From contig CAWGZY010000001.1 in assembly GCA_963827085.1 (NCBI GenBank), forward strand, positions 124,001 through 188,000: DNA of 64,000 nucleotides, written 5' to 3'. The notes under the pieces are model-generated. The model was not told the DNA's origin and searched no databases. It saw only the letters and a program-made list of their open reading frames with translations. A program made the position numbers and the translations under genes. Source of the stretch: JAGVPT01 sp963827085. GTDB taxonomy: Bacteria; Bacteroidota; Ignavibacteria; UBA10030; UBA8401. Shown one piece after another: positions 24,604 to 32,676 of the stretch (within the stretch, counting starts at the first letter, position 1; every line of letters starts with the position of its first letter).

Positions 24604-25437
24604 GTGAACGCACTAACAACAGAAAAGAAAGCCCTTGTTCTTACGCACCTTGTAGAAGGGCTAAGTATCCGGTCCATCGAAAGAATCACTGGCATCACCA
24701 AGCGGGCTATTCTCCGCGTCCTCGTTGAGTATGGAGAGAGAGCTAAAGAGATTCAGGAACGAGAGATGGTAAACCTTCAATCTAACTTTGTCCAGGTAGA
24801 TGAGATTTGGACGTACGTAGGCAAGAAGCAAAAGCAATTAACACCGTTAGACAGTGAAGAGTTAGGCGATCAATACGTATTTGTCGCTATGGACTCCGAG
24901 ACAAAGCTCGTGCCTTCGTTCTTAGTAGGCAAACGGAATATGGAAAACTCGCTCGAAATTATGAAGGATTTACAATACAGAATCACTAATCGTTTTCAGC
25001 TTACAACGGATGCCTTTATTCCTTATTTTAATGCGGTCGATTCAGTGTTTGGAGAGGATGTTGATTACGGACAGATTCACAAAGAGTATCGAGAAGAAAC
25101 AAAAGGCGAGAAACGATATTCCCCCGCAGAGTTTGTGAGGGTAATAATAAAGCCCTTAATCGGAAGTCCAAAACGGTGGCGAATCTCAACGAGCCATATC
25201 GAAAGACAGAATCTTACAATCAGAATGCAAATGAGAAGATTTACACGGCTTACAAACGCTTTCAGTAAGAAGTTAGAAAACCTAAAAGCGGCAACAGCAT
25301 TGCATTTCTTCCATTACAACTTTATGAGAATCCATTCGAGCCTCAGAGTAACGCCCGCAATGGAAGCGAAGATCACGAAAAAAGTATGGGAATGGAATGA
25401 CTTAATGTCATACGGTCAAATAAAACAAGCGGCATAA
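24604..25437 (+). CDS. IS1-like DDE transposase
   Basis: A 277-aa transposase that should cut and join the element's ends. The N-terminus holds a helix-turn-helix (LTHLVEGLSIRSIERITG). The catalytic triad candidates are the Asp in FVQVDEIWTYVG, the Asp in LTTDAFIPYF, and the Glu in TSHIERQNLTIRMQMRR; the HFFHYNFMRIHSSLRVTPAM tail is typical of this IS1-related group. GTG 24604 is chosen as the start because AAAGGAG precedes it by eight bases, although the frame opens at 24562. The gene is intact, and its stop lies seven bases before the right inverted repeat. Confidence 0.92.
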   Translation: MNALTTEKKALVLTHLVEGLSIRSIERITGITKRAILRVLVEYGERAKEIQEREMVNLQSNFVQVDEIWTYVGKKQKQLTPLDSEELGDQYVFVAMDSETKLVPSFLVGKRNMENSLEIMKDLQYRITNRFQLTTDAFIPYFNAVDSVFGEDVDYGQIHKEYREETKGEKRYSPAEFVRVIIKPLIGSPKRWRISTSHIERQNLTIRMQMRRFTRLTNAFSKKLENLKAATALHFFHYNFMRIHSSLRVTPAMEAKITKKVWEWNDLMSYGQIKQAA

Positions 25438-25443
25438 AAAATG

Positions 25444-25467
25444 AAAAGACCCCACTACCTGTTTATT
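25444..25467 (+). repeat. right terminal inverted repeat and target duplication
   Basis: AAAAGACCCCACTACC at 25444-25459 is the exact complement of the left end. TGTTTATT at 25460-25467 repeats the left flank. The host sequence that follows begins GGTAG, the same five bases as the element's own tip. Confidence 0.93.
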
Positions 25468-25602
25468 GGTAGCGGTATAGTTTGGAAGGCTTTCGGATAC
25501 TTTCTTGGTTAACCCTATAAAACAAAACACGTATCGCGAATTCTCTAATAACTTCTCCGTTTGAATCAATTCGAAATTGAAATCAAGAGCCGAAGAGCAA
25601 TT

Positions 25603-27705
25603 TCACGTAAGCCTCAACGCTACAAGAATCATGTCGACGAGTTTAATACCGAAGAAGGGAGCGATGACGCCGCCCACGCCGTAAATGAATAAGTGCCTCC
25701 GCAGCAGCTGAACTGCGCTCACGGCGCGATATTTCACACCTTTTAACGCAAGCGGTATAAGAACAACAATGATCAGGGCGTTGAAGATGACCGCAGAAAG
25801 TATGGCGCTTTCAGGAGTGGCGAGGTGCATGATGTTTAGTGCGTTCAACGCGGGGTACGTTGTCGCGAATGCCGCAGGGATGATGGCGAAGTACTTTGCC
25901 ACGTCGTTAGCGATGCTGAACGTTGTAAGGGTGCCGCGTGTCATGAGAAGCTGTTTGCCGATTTCCACAATTTCCAAAAGTTTGGTTGGATTGCTGTCGA
26001 GGTCGATCATGTTCGCCGCTTCGCGCGCGGATTGAGTGCCGGTATTCATCGCGACGGCCACATCGGCTTGAGCGAGCGCCGGCGCGTCGTTCGTTCCGTC
26101 TCCCGTCATCGCAACAAGGCGTCCCCCTTTTTGATAGTCGCGGATCAATTTCAATTTATCTTCCGGCTTTGCTTCTGCAAGGAAATCATCGACACCGGCT
26201 TCAGCGGCGATGGCCGTAGCAGTCAATTGATTGTCCCCGGTGATCATTACGGTTTTAATTCCCATCTTCCGCAGATGTGCAAAACGTTCTTTGATCCCTC
26301 CTTTGACGATATCTTTGAGATGGATGACGCCAAGAACTTCTTTGTTCTCTACAACGACGAGAGGTGTCGCGCCCGCGCGGCTGATATCCTGAACTAATTG
26401 TTGAACCGCTGCGGGGAACTGGCCTCCTAATTGTTCGATGTATGCTTTGATCGCTTCAGAAGCGCCTTTGCGGATTATTCTCTCGCCGTTTTTTCCCTCA
26501 GGCTGAATGTCTGCTCCGCTCATCCGCGTTTGTGCACTGAAGGGGACAAAATGCGCGGCGATCTCGTTGACATTTCGTTCACGAAACCCATGCTTTTCTT
26601 TTGCAAGCACAACGATCGAACGTCCTTCCGGTGTTTCGTCAGCAAGCGATGCGAGCTGAGCAGCATCGGCGAGCCGCTCCTTTGTGATTCCTGGGGCGGG
26701 CGTGAACTCGGTTGCCATGCGGTTCCCCAGCGTCACGGTGCCGGTTTTATCCAGAAGGAGAACATCGACATCTCCCGCGGCTTCAATTGCGCGCCCGGAA
26801 GTTGCAATCACATTGTGACGGATCATCCGGTCCATACCCGCAATGCCGATGGCGGAAAGGAGTCCGCCGATCGTTGTTGGAATCAGGCAGACGAGAAGTG
26901 CGACCAGTACGGTGACGGTGACAGGCATACCCTGACCCGCCGCCTGGACACTGAAAAGAGAATAGGGGAGAAGCGTCACGCAGACCATGAGGAAAATAAT
27001 CGTGAATGCTGCGAGGAGAATGTTCAACGCAATTTCATTCGGAGTCTTTTGCCTTTTTGCCCCTTCGATCAAACGAATCATGCGGTCGAGAAATCCGCCG
27101 CCGATTTCGGTTGTAGCGCGAATGATCAGCCAATCGGATAACACGCGCGTGCCGCCGGTGACGGCGCTTCTGTCGCCGCCGGATTCGCGAATCACCGGCG
27201 CACTTTCACCGGTAATTGCACTTTCGTCCACAGACGCAATGCCTTCAATGACCTCGCCGTCGACCGCAATCGTTTCGCCCGTTTCAACGAGGAACGCATC
27301 CCCCTTTTGAAGGAGGGTCGACGTCACCACCTCGAAAGCAGATCCGTGCTTAGGGCTCTTCAATCGCTTCGCTTTAGTTTCCTGTCGTGCCCGGCGCAAT
27401 GCATCGGCCTGAGCTTTGCCGCGTCCCTCTGCGAGTGCTTCCGAGAAGTTTGCAAAGAGAACAGTGAACCAGAGCCAGAGAGAGACGCTTCCGATGTACC
27501 ATCCGGCTGCTTCGCCGTGGCCGGATAATGCTTGAATCCATAACGCTGAAGTAAGAACGCTTCCTACTTCAACGACAAACATTACCGGGTTGCGGACCAT
27601 CAAACGCGGATTCAGTTTCGTAATAGAGTCGACAATGGCGCGGCGATACATTTCGCTGGTGAGGCCCAACGGCTTCTTTAGTTGTTGTGAATTCTGTGTC
27701 GTCAT
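25603..27705 (-). CDS. kdpB: KdpB, catalytic P-type ATPase subunit
   Basis: The 700-aa ATP-hydrolysing subunit of the KdpFABC potassium pump in the inner membrane. The phosphorylated Asp319 lies in LLLDKTGTVTLGN, the actuator motif TGES is at 165-168 and the hinge MTGDGTNDAPAL lies near 530. About seven hydrophobic spans are distributed as in the family. Ser168 in TGES is the position whose phosphorylation inhibits the E. coli pump. The next gene of the system, kdpD, is displaced by the insertion element; without it the gap would be about 260 bases. Confidence 0.97.
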   Translation of the reverse strand: MTTQNSQQLKKPLGLTSEMYRRAIVDSITKLNPRLMVRNPVMFVVEVGSVLTSALWIQALSGHGEAAGWYIGSVSLWLWFTVLFANFSEALAEGRGKAQADALRRARQETKAKRLKSPKHGSAFEVVTSTLLQKGDAFLVETGETIAVDGEVIEGIASVDESAITGESAPVIRESGGDRSAVTGGTRVLSDWLIIRATTEIGGGFLDRMIRLIEGAKRQKTPNEIALNILLAAFTIIFLMVCVTLLPYSLFSVQAAGQGMPVTVTVLVALLVCLIPTTIGGLLSAIGIAGMDRMIRHNVIATSGRAIEAAGDVDVLLLDKTGTVTLGNRMATEFTPAPGITKERLADAAQLASLADETPEGRSIVVLAKEKHGFRERNVNEIAAHFVPFSAQTRMSGADIQPEGKNGERIIRKGASEAIKAYIEQLGGQFPAAVQQLVQDISRAGATPLVVVENKEVLGVIHLKDIVKGGIKERFAHLRKMGIKTVMITGDNQLTATAIAAEAGVDDFLAEAKPEDKLKLIRDYQKGGRLVAMTGDGTNDAPALAQADVAVAMNTGTQSAREAANMIDLDSNPTKLLEIVEIGKQLLMTRGTLTTFSIANDVAKYFAIIPAAFATTYPALNALNIMHLATPESAILSAVIFNALIIVVLIPLALKGVKYRAVSAVQLLRRHLFIYGVGGVIAPFFGIKLVDMILVALRLT

Positions 27706-27735
27706 TCTGTTATTTCCTTCAGCGCAATAAGCGAG

Positions 27736-29478
27736 TTAGTGGATCATCATGAAATGTTCAACGATGGGGCCGAGCGCAAGAGCCGGCAAGAAATTAAGTG
27801 CGCCGACAATAAGCACCACTGCAACCAGCCAGAAAATGAACAGCGGAGTATGAGTCGGCAGCGTTCCTTCACTTACGGGAACGAACTTTTTACGGACGAG
27901 AGAACCGCCGAGAGCGAGGGTCGGAACAGCTAACCAAAAGCGCCCGATGATCATCGCGATTCCGCCGGTTATATTGTAGAACGGTGTGTTGACGCTTATT
28001 CCTGCGAAAGCACTCCCATTATTGTTTGCCTGCGATGTAAAGACATACAACACTTCGCTGAAGCCGTGCGGTCCGGGGTTGAATATCCCGCTCGTACCCG
28101 CAGTGGTCACAACGGCGATGGCGGTGAGGACAAGCACGGTAATCGGCATAATGAGAATCAAAAGAGAAGCCATTTTCATCTCGTATGTTTCTATCTTATG
28201 ACCTAAATATTCCGGCGTGCGCCCGACAAGAAGTCCGGCAACGAATACCGCAACAATCACAAAGACGAGCATGCCGTAAAGTCCGGAGCCGACGCCGCCG
28301 AAAACTACCTCGCCGAAATGGAGCATCACGAGTGTGACAAATCCGCCCAACGGGGTAAACGAATCGTGCATCGAATTTACCGAGCCGTTCGACGCAGAGG
28401 TAGTTGCAGTGGCCCATAGAACCGAGTTTGCGATACCGAAACGGACTTCTTTTCCTTCCATATTTCCCCCGGGCTGGATGCTGTTTGATGTTTGATCGAT
28501 GCCCATTGCAGTGAACGCCGGGTTTCCCTTTTCTTCTGCCCATCCGGCCAGAATGAGGAATCCGACGAAGATGATCATCATCGCAGTAAGTATCGACCAT
28601 CCCTGGCGTGTATCCTTGACCATGAGGCCGTAGGTGTAACAGAGCGCTGCGGCGATAAGCAAAATGGAGAGCATCTCCAGGAAATCAGTCAGTGGAGTAG
28701 GATTTTCATACGGATGCGCAGAGTTGACATTGAAGAATCCGCCGCCGTTCGTGCCGAGCTGCTTGATGGCAATTTGAGAAGCGGCCGGACCCATCGCCAC
28801 AACTTGTTCCGTAACTTTTGCGCCGCTGGTGTCAGTCGTGGGCTGCAGGAGAGGCACGGAGACATACTGCGAAAAATTCTGAACGGTACCCTGGGAGACA
28901 AGCACCAGAGCAAAGATTATAGAAAGCGGAAGGAGGATGTACAACGTACTTCGCGTCATGTCTACCCAGAAATTTCCCAATGTTCTGGCTGAGTGGCGGG
29001 CGAGTCCACGAATAAAAAGTGCGAGAATTGCCATCCCCGTCGCTGCCGAAACGAAATTTTGCACTGTCAAGGCGAGCATTTGAGTTAGATAGCTCATCGT
29101 TGTTTCTCCGCCGTACCCTTGCCAGTTTGTGTTCGTTGCAAAACTGACCGCTGTATTGAATGAGGAGTCCGGAGAAACTGCGGTCATGCTTTGGGGATTC
29201 AGCGGGAAGAACTGCTGCAGACGCTGCAGGGCGTAGACGACGAGAAGCCCTGCAAAGTTGAAGACAAGCATTGCAATGGCGTTCTCTTTCCAATCAAACT
29301 CTTCGTCCGGATTAATCCCTGCAAGGCGATATATAAAGCGTTCAAGGGGGCCGAAGACCGGGTCGAGAAACGTCCGTTCCCGTTGGTACACGCGTGCCAT
29401 AAAAATGCCGAGCGGTTTGACTGCAAGCACCAGGACAACAAGGTAAAAGGCGATTTGAAGAATTCCATTGAGTGTCAT
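27736..29478 (-). CDS. kdpA: KdpA, potassium-channel-like subunit
   Basis: The K+-translocating subunit, about 580 aa and ten spans, with selectivity-filter-like segments such as NTNWQGYGGETTMSYLTQM and LGTNGGGFFNVNSAHPYENP. The start is set at ATG 29478 (MTLNGILQIAFYLVVL) because GGAG precedes it and the kdpF stop overlaps it; the frame is open further upstream through kdpF and the small ORF. The 4-base overlap with kdpF indicates translational coupling. KdpB follows after 30 bases. Confidence 0.97.
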   Translation of the reverse strand: MTLNGILQIAFYLVVLVLAVKPLGIFMARVYQRERTFLDPVFGPLERFIYRLAGINPDEEFDWKENAIAMLVFNFAGLLVVYALQRLQQFFPLNPQSMTAVSPDSSFNTAVSFATNTNWQGYGGETTMSYLTQMLALTVQNFVSAATGMAILALFIRGLARHSARTLGNFWVDMTRSTLYILLPLSIIFALVLVSQGTVQNFSQYVSVPLLQPTTDTSGAKVTEQVVAMGPAASQIAIKQLGTNGGGFFNVNSAHPYENPTPLTDFLEMLSILLIAAALCYTYGLMVKDTRQGWSILTAMMIIFVGFLILAGWAEEKGNPAFTAMGIDQTSNSIQPGGNMEGKEVRFGIANSVLWATATTSASNGSVNSMHDSFTPLGGFVTLVMLHFGEVVFGGVGSGLYGMLVFVIVAVFVAGLLVGRTPEYLGHKIETYEMKMASLLILIMPITVLVLTAIAVVTTAGTSGIFNPGPHGFSEVLYVFTSQANNNGSAFAGISVNTPFYNITGGIAMIIGRFWLAVPTLALGGSLVRKKFVPVSEGTLPTHTPLFIFWLVAVVLIVGALNFLPALALGPIVEHFMMIH

Positions 29479-29567
29479 TCGAACGTCTCCGGCTTTAATA
29501 GAACAATGAAGAGGTAGATCAAAAGACCGGCCGCGATTAATCCAGAGATGATATAAAGCCAGTTCAT
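29475..29567 (-). CDS. kdpF: KdpF, small stabilising subunit
   Basis: A 30-aa single-span membrane peptide, MNWLYIISGLIAAGLLIYLF and then IVLLKPETFE. It matches KdpF in length, position and the terminal KPE(x)F motif, and would stabilise the KdpABC complex. The ATG overlaps the stop of the preceding small ORF, and its own stop overlaps the kdpA start (ATGA at both junctions). AGGAG lies eight bases upstream. Confidence 0.88.
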   Translation of the reverse strand: MNWLYIISGLIAAGLLIYLFIVLLKPETFE

Positions 29568-29674
29568 AGATTTTCTCCTGATTTAAAGTCTCCGAGAGAT
29601 TCACAAAGTCTCATCAATCCCAACGTCAACAAAAAAGAGACAGCAATAATACCGATATACATGAGATCGTCCAT
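29564..29674 (-). CDS. small membrane protein of the kdp operon
   Basis: A 36-aa peptide, MDDLMYIGIIAVSFLLTLGL followed by MRLCESLGDFKSGENL, has one N-terminal hydrophobic span and a short charged tail with a Cys-Glu pair. It starts at ATG 29674 after AAAGGAG, two bases past the kdpC stop, and overlaps kdpF by four bases. Similar tiny ORFs of the form MDxxYxxxIxxxFxxxxGxxRLCExL are, from memory, common just upstream of kdpF in several phyla and usually unannotated. The role is unknown; an accessory subunit is a reasonable guess. Confidence 0.75.
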   Translation of the reverse strand: MDDLMYIGIIAVSFLLTLGLMRLCESLGDFKSGENL

Positions 29675-29676
29675 TT

Positions 29677-30270
29677 CTATTTCTCCTTTGATACAGTTTG
29701 AGTTTCATCCAGCGCGAGATTCAATTCAAGGACGTTGATGCGGGATTCCCCGAGAAAGCCTAACTGCCTTCCTTCGGTGAATTGATTCATTAATGACCGG
29801 ATCTGAGATGCGCTCATCCCCCGAACACGGGCTACGCGCGGAAGTTGATACAACGCCGCAGCAACGCTGATATGCGGGTCAAGGCCGCTCGCAGATGATG
29901 TGACAAGATCGACGGGAATCAACAGAGTGTTTGTTGAGTCGGCGGCTTTGAGGTCTTGCACTCTTTTCTTTACGCCGTCGATGAGTGCCGGATTAAGCGG
30001 ACCGTAATTCGACCCCGACGAAGATCCTGCATTGTAGGCGTACGGACTTGTCGCCGACAAGCGGCTCCAAAAGTATTTTGGGTCGCTGAAGGGCTGGCCG
30101 ATCAGCTCGGAACCAACAATTTTTCCACCCCTTTTGATAAAGCTCCCATTTGCCTTCTCCGGAAAAACAATCTGTGCAATTCCTGTGACAACCAGGGGAT
30201 AGATCACTCCGGTAAGGAGAGTAAACAGAATGAGAACAACAAGCGTAGGGCGAATTTGCTTACGAAGCAT
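29677..30270 (-). CDS. kdpC: KdpC, potassium-pump accessory subunit
   Basis: A 197-aa protein with one N-terminal membrane span (LVVLILFTLLTGVIYPLVVT) and a periplasmic domain. Family blocks include GSELIGQPFSDPKYFWSRLS, NAGSSSGSNYGPLNPALID, and PVDLVTSSASGLDPHISV near 130. KdpC joins KdpA and KdpB in the KdpFABC pump. It is the first gene of this operon, whereas it follows kdpB in the usual kdpFABC order. AAGGA lies six bases before the ATG. A promoter-like pair and a KdpE-like box lie about 260-340 bases upstream. Confidence 0.95.
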   Translation of the reverse strand: MLRKQIRPTLVVLILFTLLTGVIYPLVVTGIAQIVFPEKANGSFIKRGGKIVGSELIGQPFSDPKYFWSRLSATSPYAYNAGSSSGSNYGPLNPALIDGVKKRVQDLKAADSTNTLLIPVDLVTSSASGLDPHISVAAALYQLPRVARVRGMSASQIRSLMNQFTEGRQLGFLGESRINVLELNLALDETQTVSKEK

Positions 30271-30531
30271 AGTGTTCCTTATTGTTTATGATTCTTCAAT
30301 GATGTACTCACGTGCGGGCGGCCTTTTTGGGCGGCAAAATGATACAATCGGTTGTGCAGGATTTCGAACTCATATTTAAAAATATCGCTCCGTTAAGGAT
30401 CATCTTCTTCTGTTAGATTGTACTATGTCAGCTTCTCAGAATTAATGCATGCCAGTCATGTGAATTCAACGGGGCCAACCAGAAACCCTTCTGGCGTTTG
30501 GATTTTGAGTATCAGGGCGTTTATGGCTTTC

Positions 30532-30560
30532 AATATAGAATCTCCCTTGAAGGAGCGCAA
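30532..30560 (-). promoter_or_regulatory. predicted kdp promoter
   Basis: Read on the minus strand, TTGCGC (30560-30555) and TATATT (30537-30532) are separated by exactly 17 bases. The pair lies six bases downstream of the T-rich KdpE-like box, the relation expected of an activator site next to the -35 box. Transcription would start near 30525. Confidence 0.55.
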
Positions 30561-30566
30561 TGAAGG

Positions 30567-30608
30567 GGATGTAAAAAAGTAGGCAGAAAGTATAAAAAAT
30601 TTATAAAG
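30567..30608 (-). promoter_or_regulatory. KdpE-like operator
   Basis: The minus strand reads TTTATAAATTTTTTATACTT, then TCTGCC, then TACTTTTTTACATCCCC. The two T-rich parts resemble the E. coli KdpE site (a TTTATAC half followed by TTTTTACAC and a C run), as recalled from the literature. The position just upstream of a -35/-10 pair and ahead of kdpC supports the assignment. Confidence 0.5.
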
Positions 30609-30721
30609 ATGCTGCCAATTTCAGTAGCCATTTCCCCCATTCCGAACTGTTTGATCCTCGCTAAATAATTCCCTACCTTATACGTATTGAAACCGTATCA
30701 CCTCACAAAAGAAGTTTGTCA

Positions 30722-31495
30722 ATGCTCAATGTTGCAAGGGAAGCCGCACTCGAAGCGGGGAAATTTCTAAAGGATAACCTCGGAAAAGTCAAGCATATCG
30801 AACGAAAACAGGGGCAAGAAACCAATCTTGTCACTGAAATCGACAAGCAGTCCGAAGCGCTCATAATCAAAAAGATCAAACAGCATTATCCCTCGCACGA
30901 TATCCTTGCGGAAGAAAGCGGCAAGCATAATGTGCAGTCGGAGTACCGGTGGATCATCGACCCGCTCGACGGCACGACAAATTATACTCATTCCCTGCCG
31001 ATTTTCTGTGTGTCGATCGGCGTTGAGTTGAACGGGGCAATTGTCGCCGGCGTAATCTACGACCCTTCTGCCGATGAAATGTTTACCGCCGAAAAAGGAG
31101 GGGGGGCATTCCTCAACGGTCAAAAAATTCATGTTTCGTCAAACGACTCGCTCATTAATAGTTTGCTCGTTACAGGTTTCCCCTATAACGTGAAGGAAAA
31201 CCCGAACCATGTTGTCGACCATTTCGTGAAACTTTTGATGGAAGGGCAGGGTGTGCGCCGCCTCGGATCTGCCGCGCTTGATCTCGCGTATGTTGCGGCA
31301 GGGCGGTTGGATGGATACTGGGAGGTTTTTCTGTATCCCTGGGATAAAGCTGCCGGCATATTGATGGTGCAGGAAGCGGGGGGTGTTGTCACAGATTTTA
31401 GGAACAATCCGGCGAACGTCTACGAGCCGACCACGCTCGCAACAAACGGAAAAATTCACCAACAGATGGTCGCTGTTTTACAAAAGTCTTTATAG
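30722..31495 (+). CDS. suhB: inositol monophosphatase family protein (SuhB-like)
   Basis: A 257-aa Mg2+-dependent phosphatase that hydrolyses inositol-1-phosphate or related sugar phosphates. The metal site is formed by Glu in ILAEESG near 67, the IIDPLDGTTNYTH block near 82-94 and PWDKAAGILMVQEAGG near 207-222. ATG 30722 is used; an in-frame TTG lies at 30716. The gene is followed after nine bases by a receiver-kinase gene, so they are probably co-transcribed. Confidence 0.93.
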   Translation: MLNVAREAALEAGKFLKDNLGKVKHIERKQGQETNLVTEIDKQSEALIIKKIKQHYPSHDILAEESGKHNVQSEYRWIIDPLDGTTNYTHSLPIFCVSIGVELNGAIVAGVIYDPSADEMFTAEKGGGAFLNGQKIHVSSNDSLINSLLVTGFPYNVKENPNHVVDHFVKLLMEGQGVRRLGSAALDLAYVAAGRLDGYWEVFLYPWDKAAGILMVQEAGGVVTDFRNNPANVYEPTTLATNGKIHQQMVAVLQKSL

Positions 31496-31504
31496 CCTCA
31501 ACGC

Positions 31505-32614
31505 ATGGCGTCAACTGGTTCAAAAATTCTTATTGTGGATGACGAACCCGACCTGCTCGAGATTACGGCAGAGTATCTGGAAATGGAGGGATACGTGCCG
31601 CTCACGGCGTTGAGCGGTGCCGCAGCCATGGAAATCTTAAACGTTACTATTCCCGACCTTATTATATCAGACATCACGATGCCGGGTATGAGCGGCTTCG
31701 ATTTGTTTGAAAAGATTCGCTCCGATTCAAAGTTCCAGAATACTCCCTTCATTTTTCTCTCCGGTTATGCCGATCTCCAACATATAATGGCAGGTAAAGA
31801 GCTTGGCAGCGACGATTATTTGGTGAAGCCGTATGAGCCTGAAATGTTGATCTCTACGATCAAAGGGAAACTGAAACGCAGCCGGCAGCTGAACGATTCG
31901 ATGTCTCAGCAAATAGAAAGCCTGAAGAATCAACTTTTCCGCCTTATCTCCCATGAAATGCGCACGCCGTTGACGTCGATTCTCGGCGCGGCCGAAATTC
32001 TCTCCGGCGGAAAGGAGGCGTTGTCTCCCGAGGACTTCACAGAATTTTTACAGATGTTGAAAATCGGCACGCTCAGGCTCAACAGGATGGTTGAAGATTT
32101 CTTGCTCGTTATTAAAATCGAGTCTGGCGAAGTTTCAAAGGAAATCGATTTCAACGGAGCGTGCATCGTTCCGCTGGAAATCGCGACCCGCTTTGCCTCC
32201 GTGCTTGAAGAAATAAAAAAGAATAAAGACATTACTCTCAGCATAGAGGTGTCGGACGAATCGCCGTACCTTTTTATTCATCCGCCGCACTTCGAAGATA
32301 TTGTTGCCCGTTTGTTTGATAACGCATGTAAGTTTTCTCCGCCGGGTGCGGTCATAACGATCGCGTCGCACGGCGAAAACGACCGATACATATTCAGTGT
32401 AGCAGATAATGGAAATGGGATCCCCCTCGATAAGCAGGATCGGTTATTCCAAAAATTTTATCAAGTAGATCGCGAATCTCATGAGCAGCAAGGGGCGGGA
32501 TTGGGACTATACATTGCGAAAAGGCTTGCCGAACTTAACAAATGCACGTTGTGGTGTGAAAGCGATCGGGGGAAAGGTGCCGCGTTCTATTTATCGATTC
32601 CAAAAAAAATGTAG
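31505..32614 (+). CDS. receiver-histidine kinase hybrid
   Basis: A 369-aa soluble signalling protein with the receiver first and the kinase second. The receiver has its acidic pair at 12-13, the phosphoacceptor Asp56 in LIISDITMPGMSG and Lys108 in DYLVKPYEP. The kinase dimerisation helix has His150 in FRLISHEMRTPLTS, and the ATPase domain has LFDNACKFSPPG, VADNGNGIP and GAGLGLYIAKRLAE. No sensor or membrane span is present, so it would relay phosphate received from another kinase. The stop is a TAG inside a GTAG just before the REP at 32627. Confidence 0.92.
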   Translation: MASTGSKILIVDDEPDLLEITAEYLEMEGYVPLTALSGAAAMEILNVTIPDLIISDITMPGMSGFDLFEKIRSDSKFQNTPFIFLSGYADLQHIMAGKELGSDDYLVKPYEPEMLISTIKGKLKRSRQLNDSMSQQIESLKNQLFRLISHEMRTPLTSILGAAEILSGGKEALSPEDFTEFLQMLKIGTLRLNRMVEDFLLVIKIESGEVSKEIDFNGACIVPLEIATRFASVLEEIKKNKDITLSIEVSDESPYLFIHPPHFEDIVARLFDNACKFSPPGAVITIASHGENDRYIFSVADNGNGIPLDKQDRLFQKFYQVDRESHEQQGAGLGLYIAKRLAELNKCTLWCESDRGKGAAFYLSIPKKM

Positions 32615-32626
32615 CATTGAGCAAAT

Positions 32627-32655
32627 GTGTAGGACGCCTTCAAAGTGTCCTACAC
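32627..32655. repeat. REP palindrome, upstream of RAYT
   Basis: GTGTAGGAC at 32627-32635 pairs with GTCCTACAC at 32647-32655 around GCCTTCAAAGT. Related copies lie at 33208-33236 and 44842-44917. Repeats of this type with a GTAG motif are the usual substrates of RAYT transposases. Confidence 0.85.
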
Positions 32656-32676
32656 CTACAGCATTGGGGGGCTAAA

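Larger units (their letters stand above)
21387..25459. mobile_element. IS1-like element carrying passenger genes
   Basis: A 4073-base element inserted between kdpB and kdpD. It is bounded by a perfect 16-base inverted repeat (GGTAGTGGGGTCTTTT) and flanked by the 8-base direct repeat TGTTTATT. The DDE transposase gene is at its right end. The remaining 3 kb carry six small genes with no evident role in transposition, plus two copies of a structured-RNA-like block. IS1-family elements normally carry only their transposase, so this is a cargo-bearing relative. The intact ends and duplication point to a recent or well-conserved insertion. The interior is visibly more AT-rich than kdp. Confidence 0.9.
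30271..30721. other. kdp / inositol-phosphatase divergent intergenic region
   Basis: This 451-base gap separates kdpC (leftward) from the phosphatase (rightward). It contains the KdpE-like box and promoter described separately and a predicted leader of about 255 bases before kdpC. The leader holds a small CCAGAA/TTCTGG hairpin near 30478-30493 but no riboswitch I recognise, including the c-di-AMP type that often controls potassium genes. Confidence 0.5.

Noticed and set aside
30271..30530. A c-di-AMP (ydaO-type) riboswitch in the kdp leader
   Set aside because: The conserved sequence blocks of that riboswitch are not present; only a short hairpin was found.
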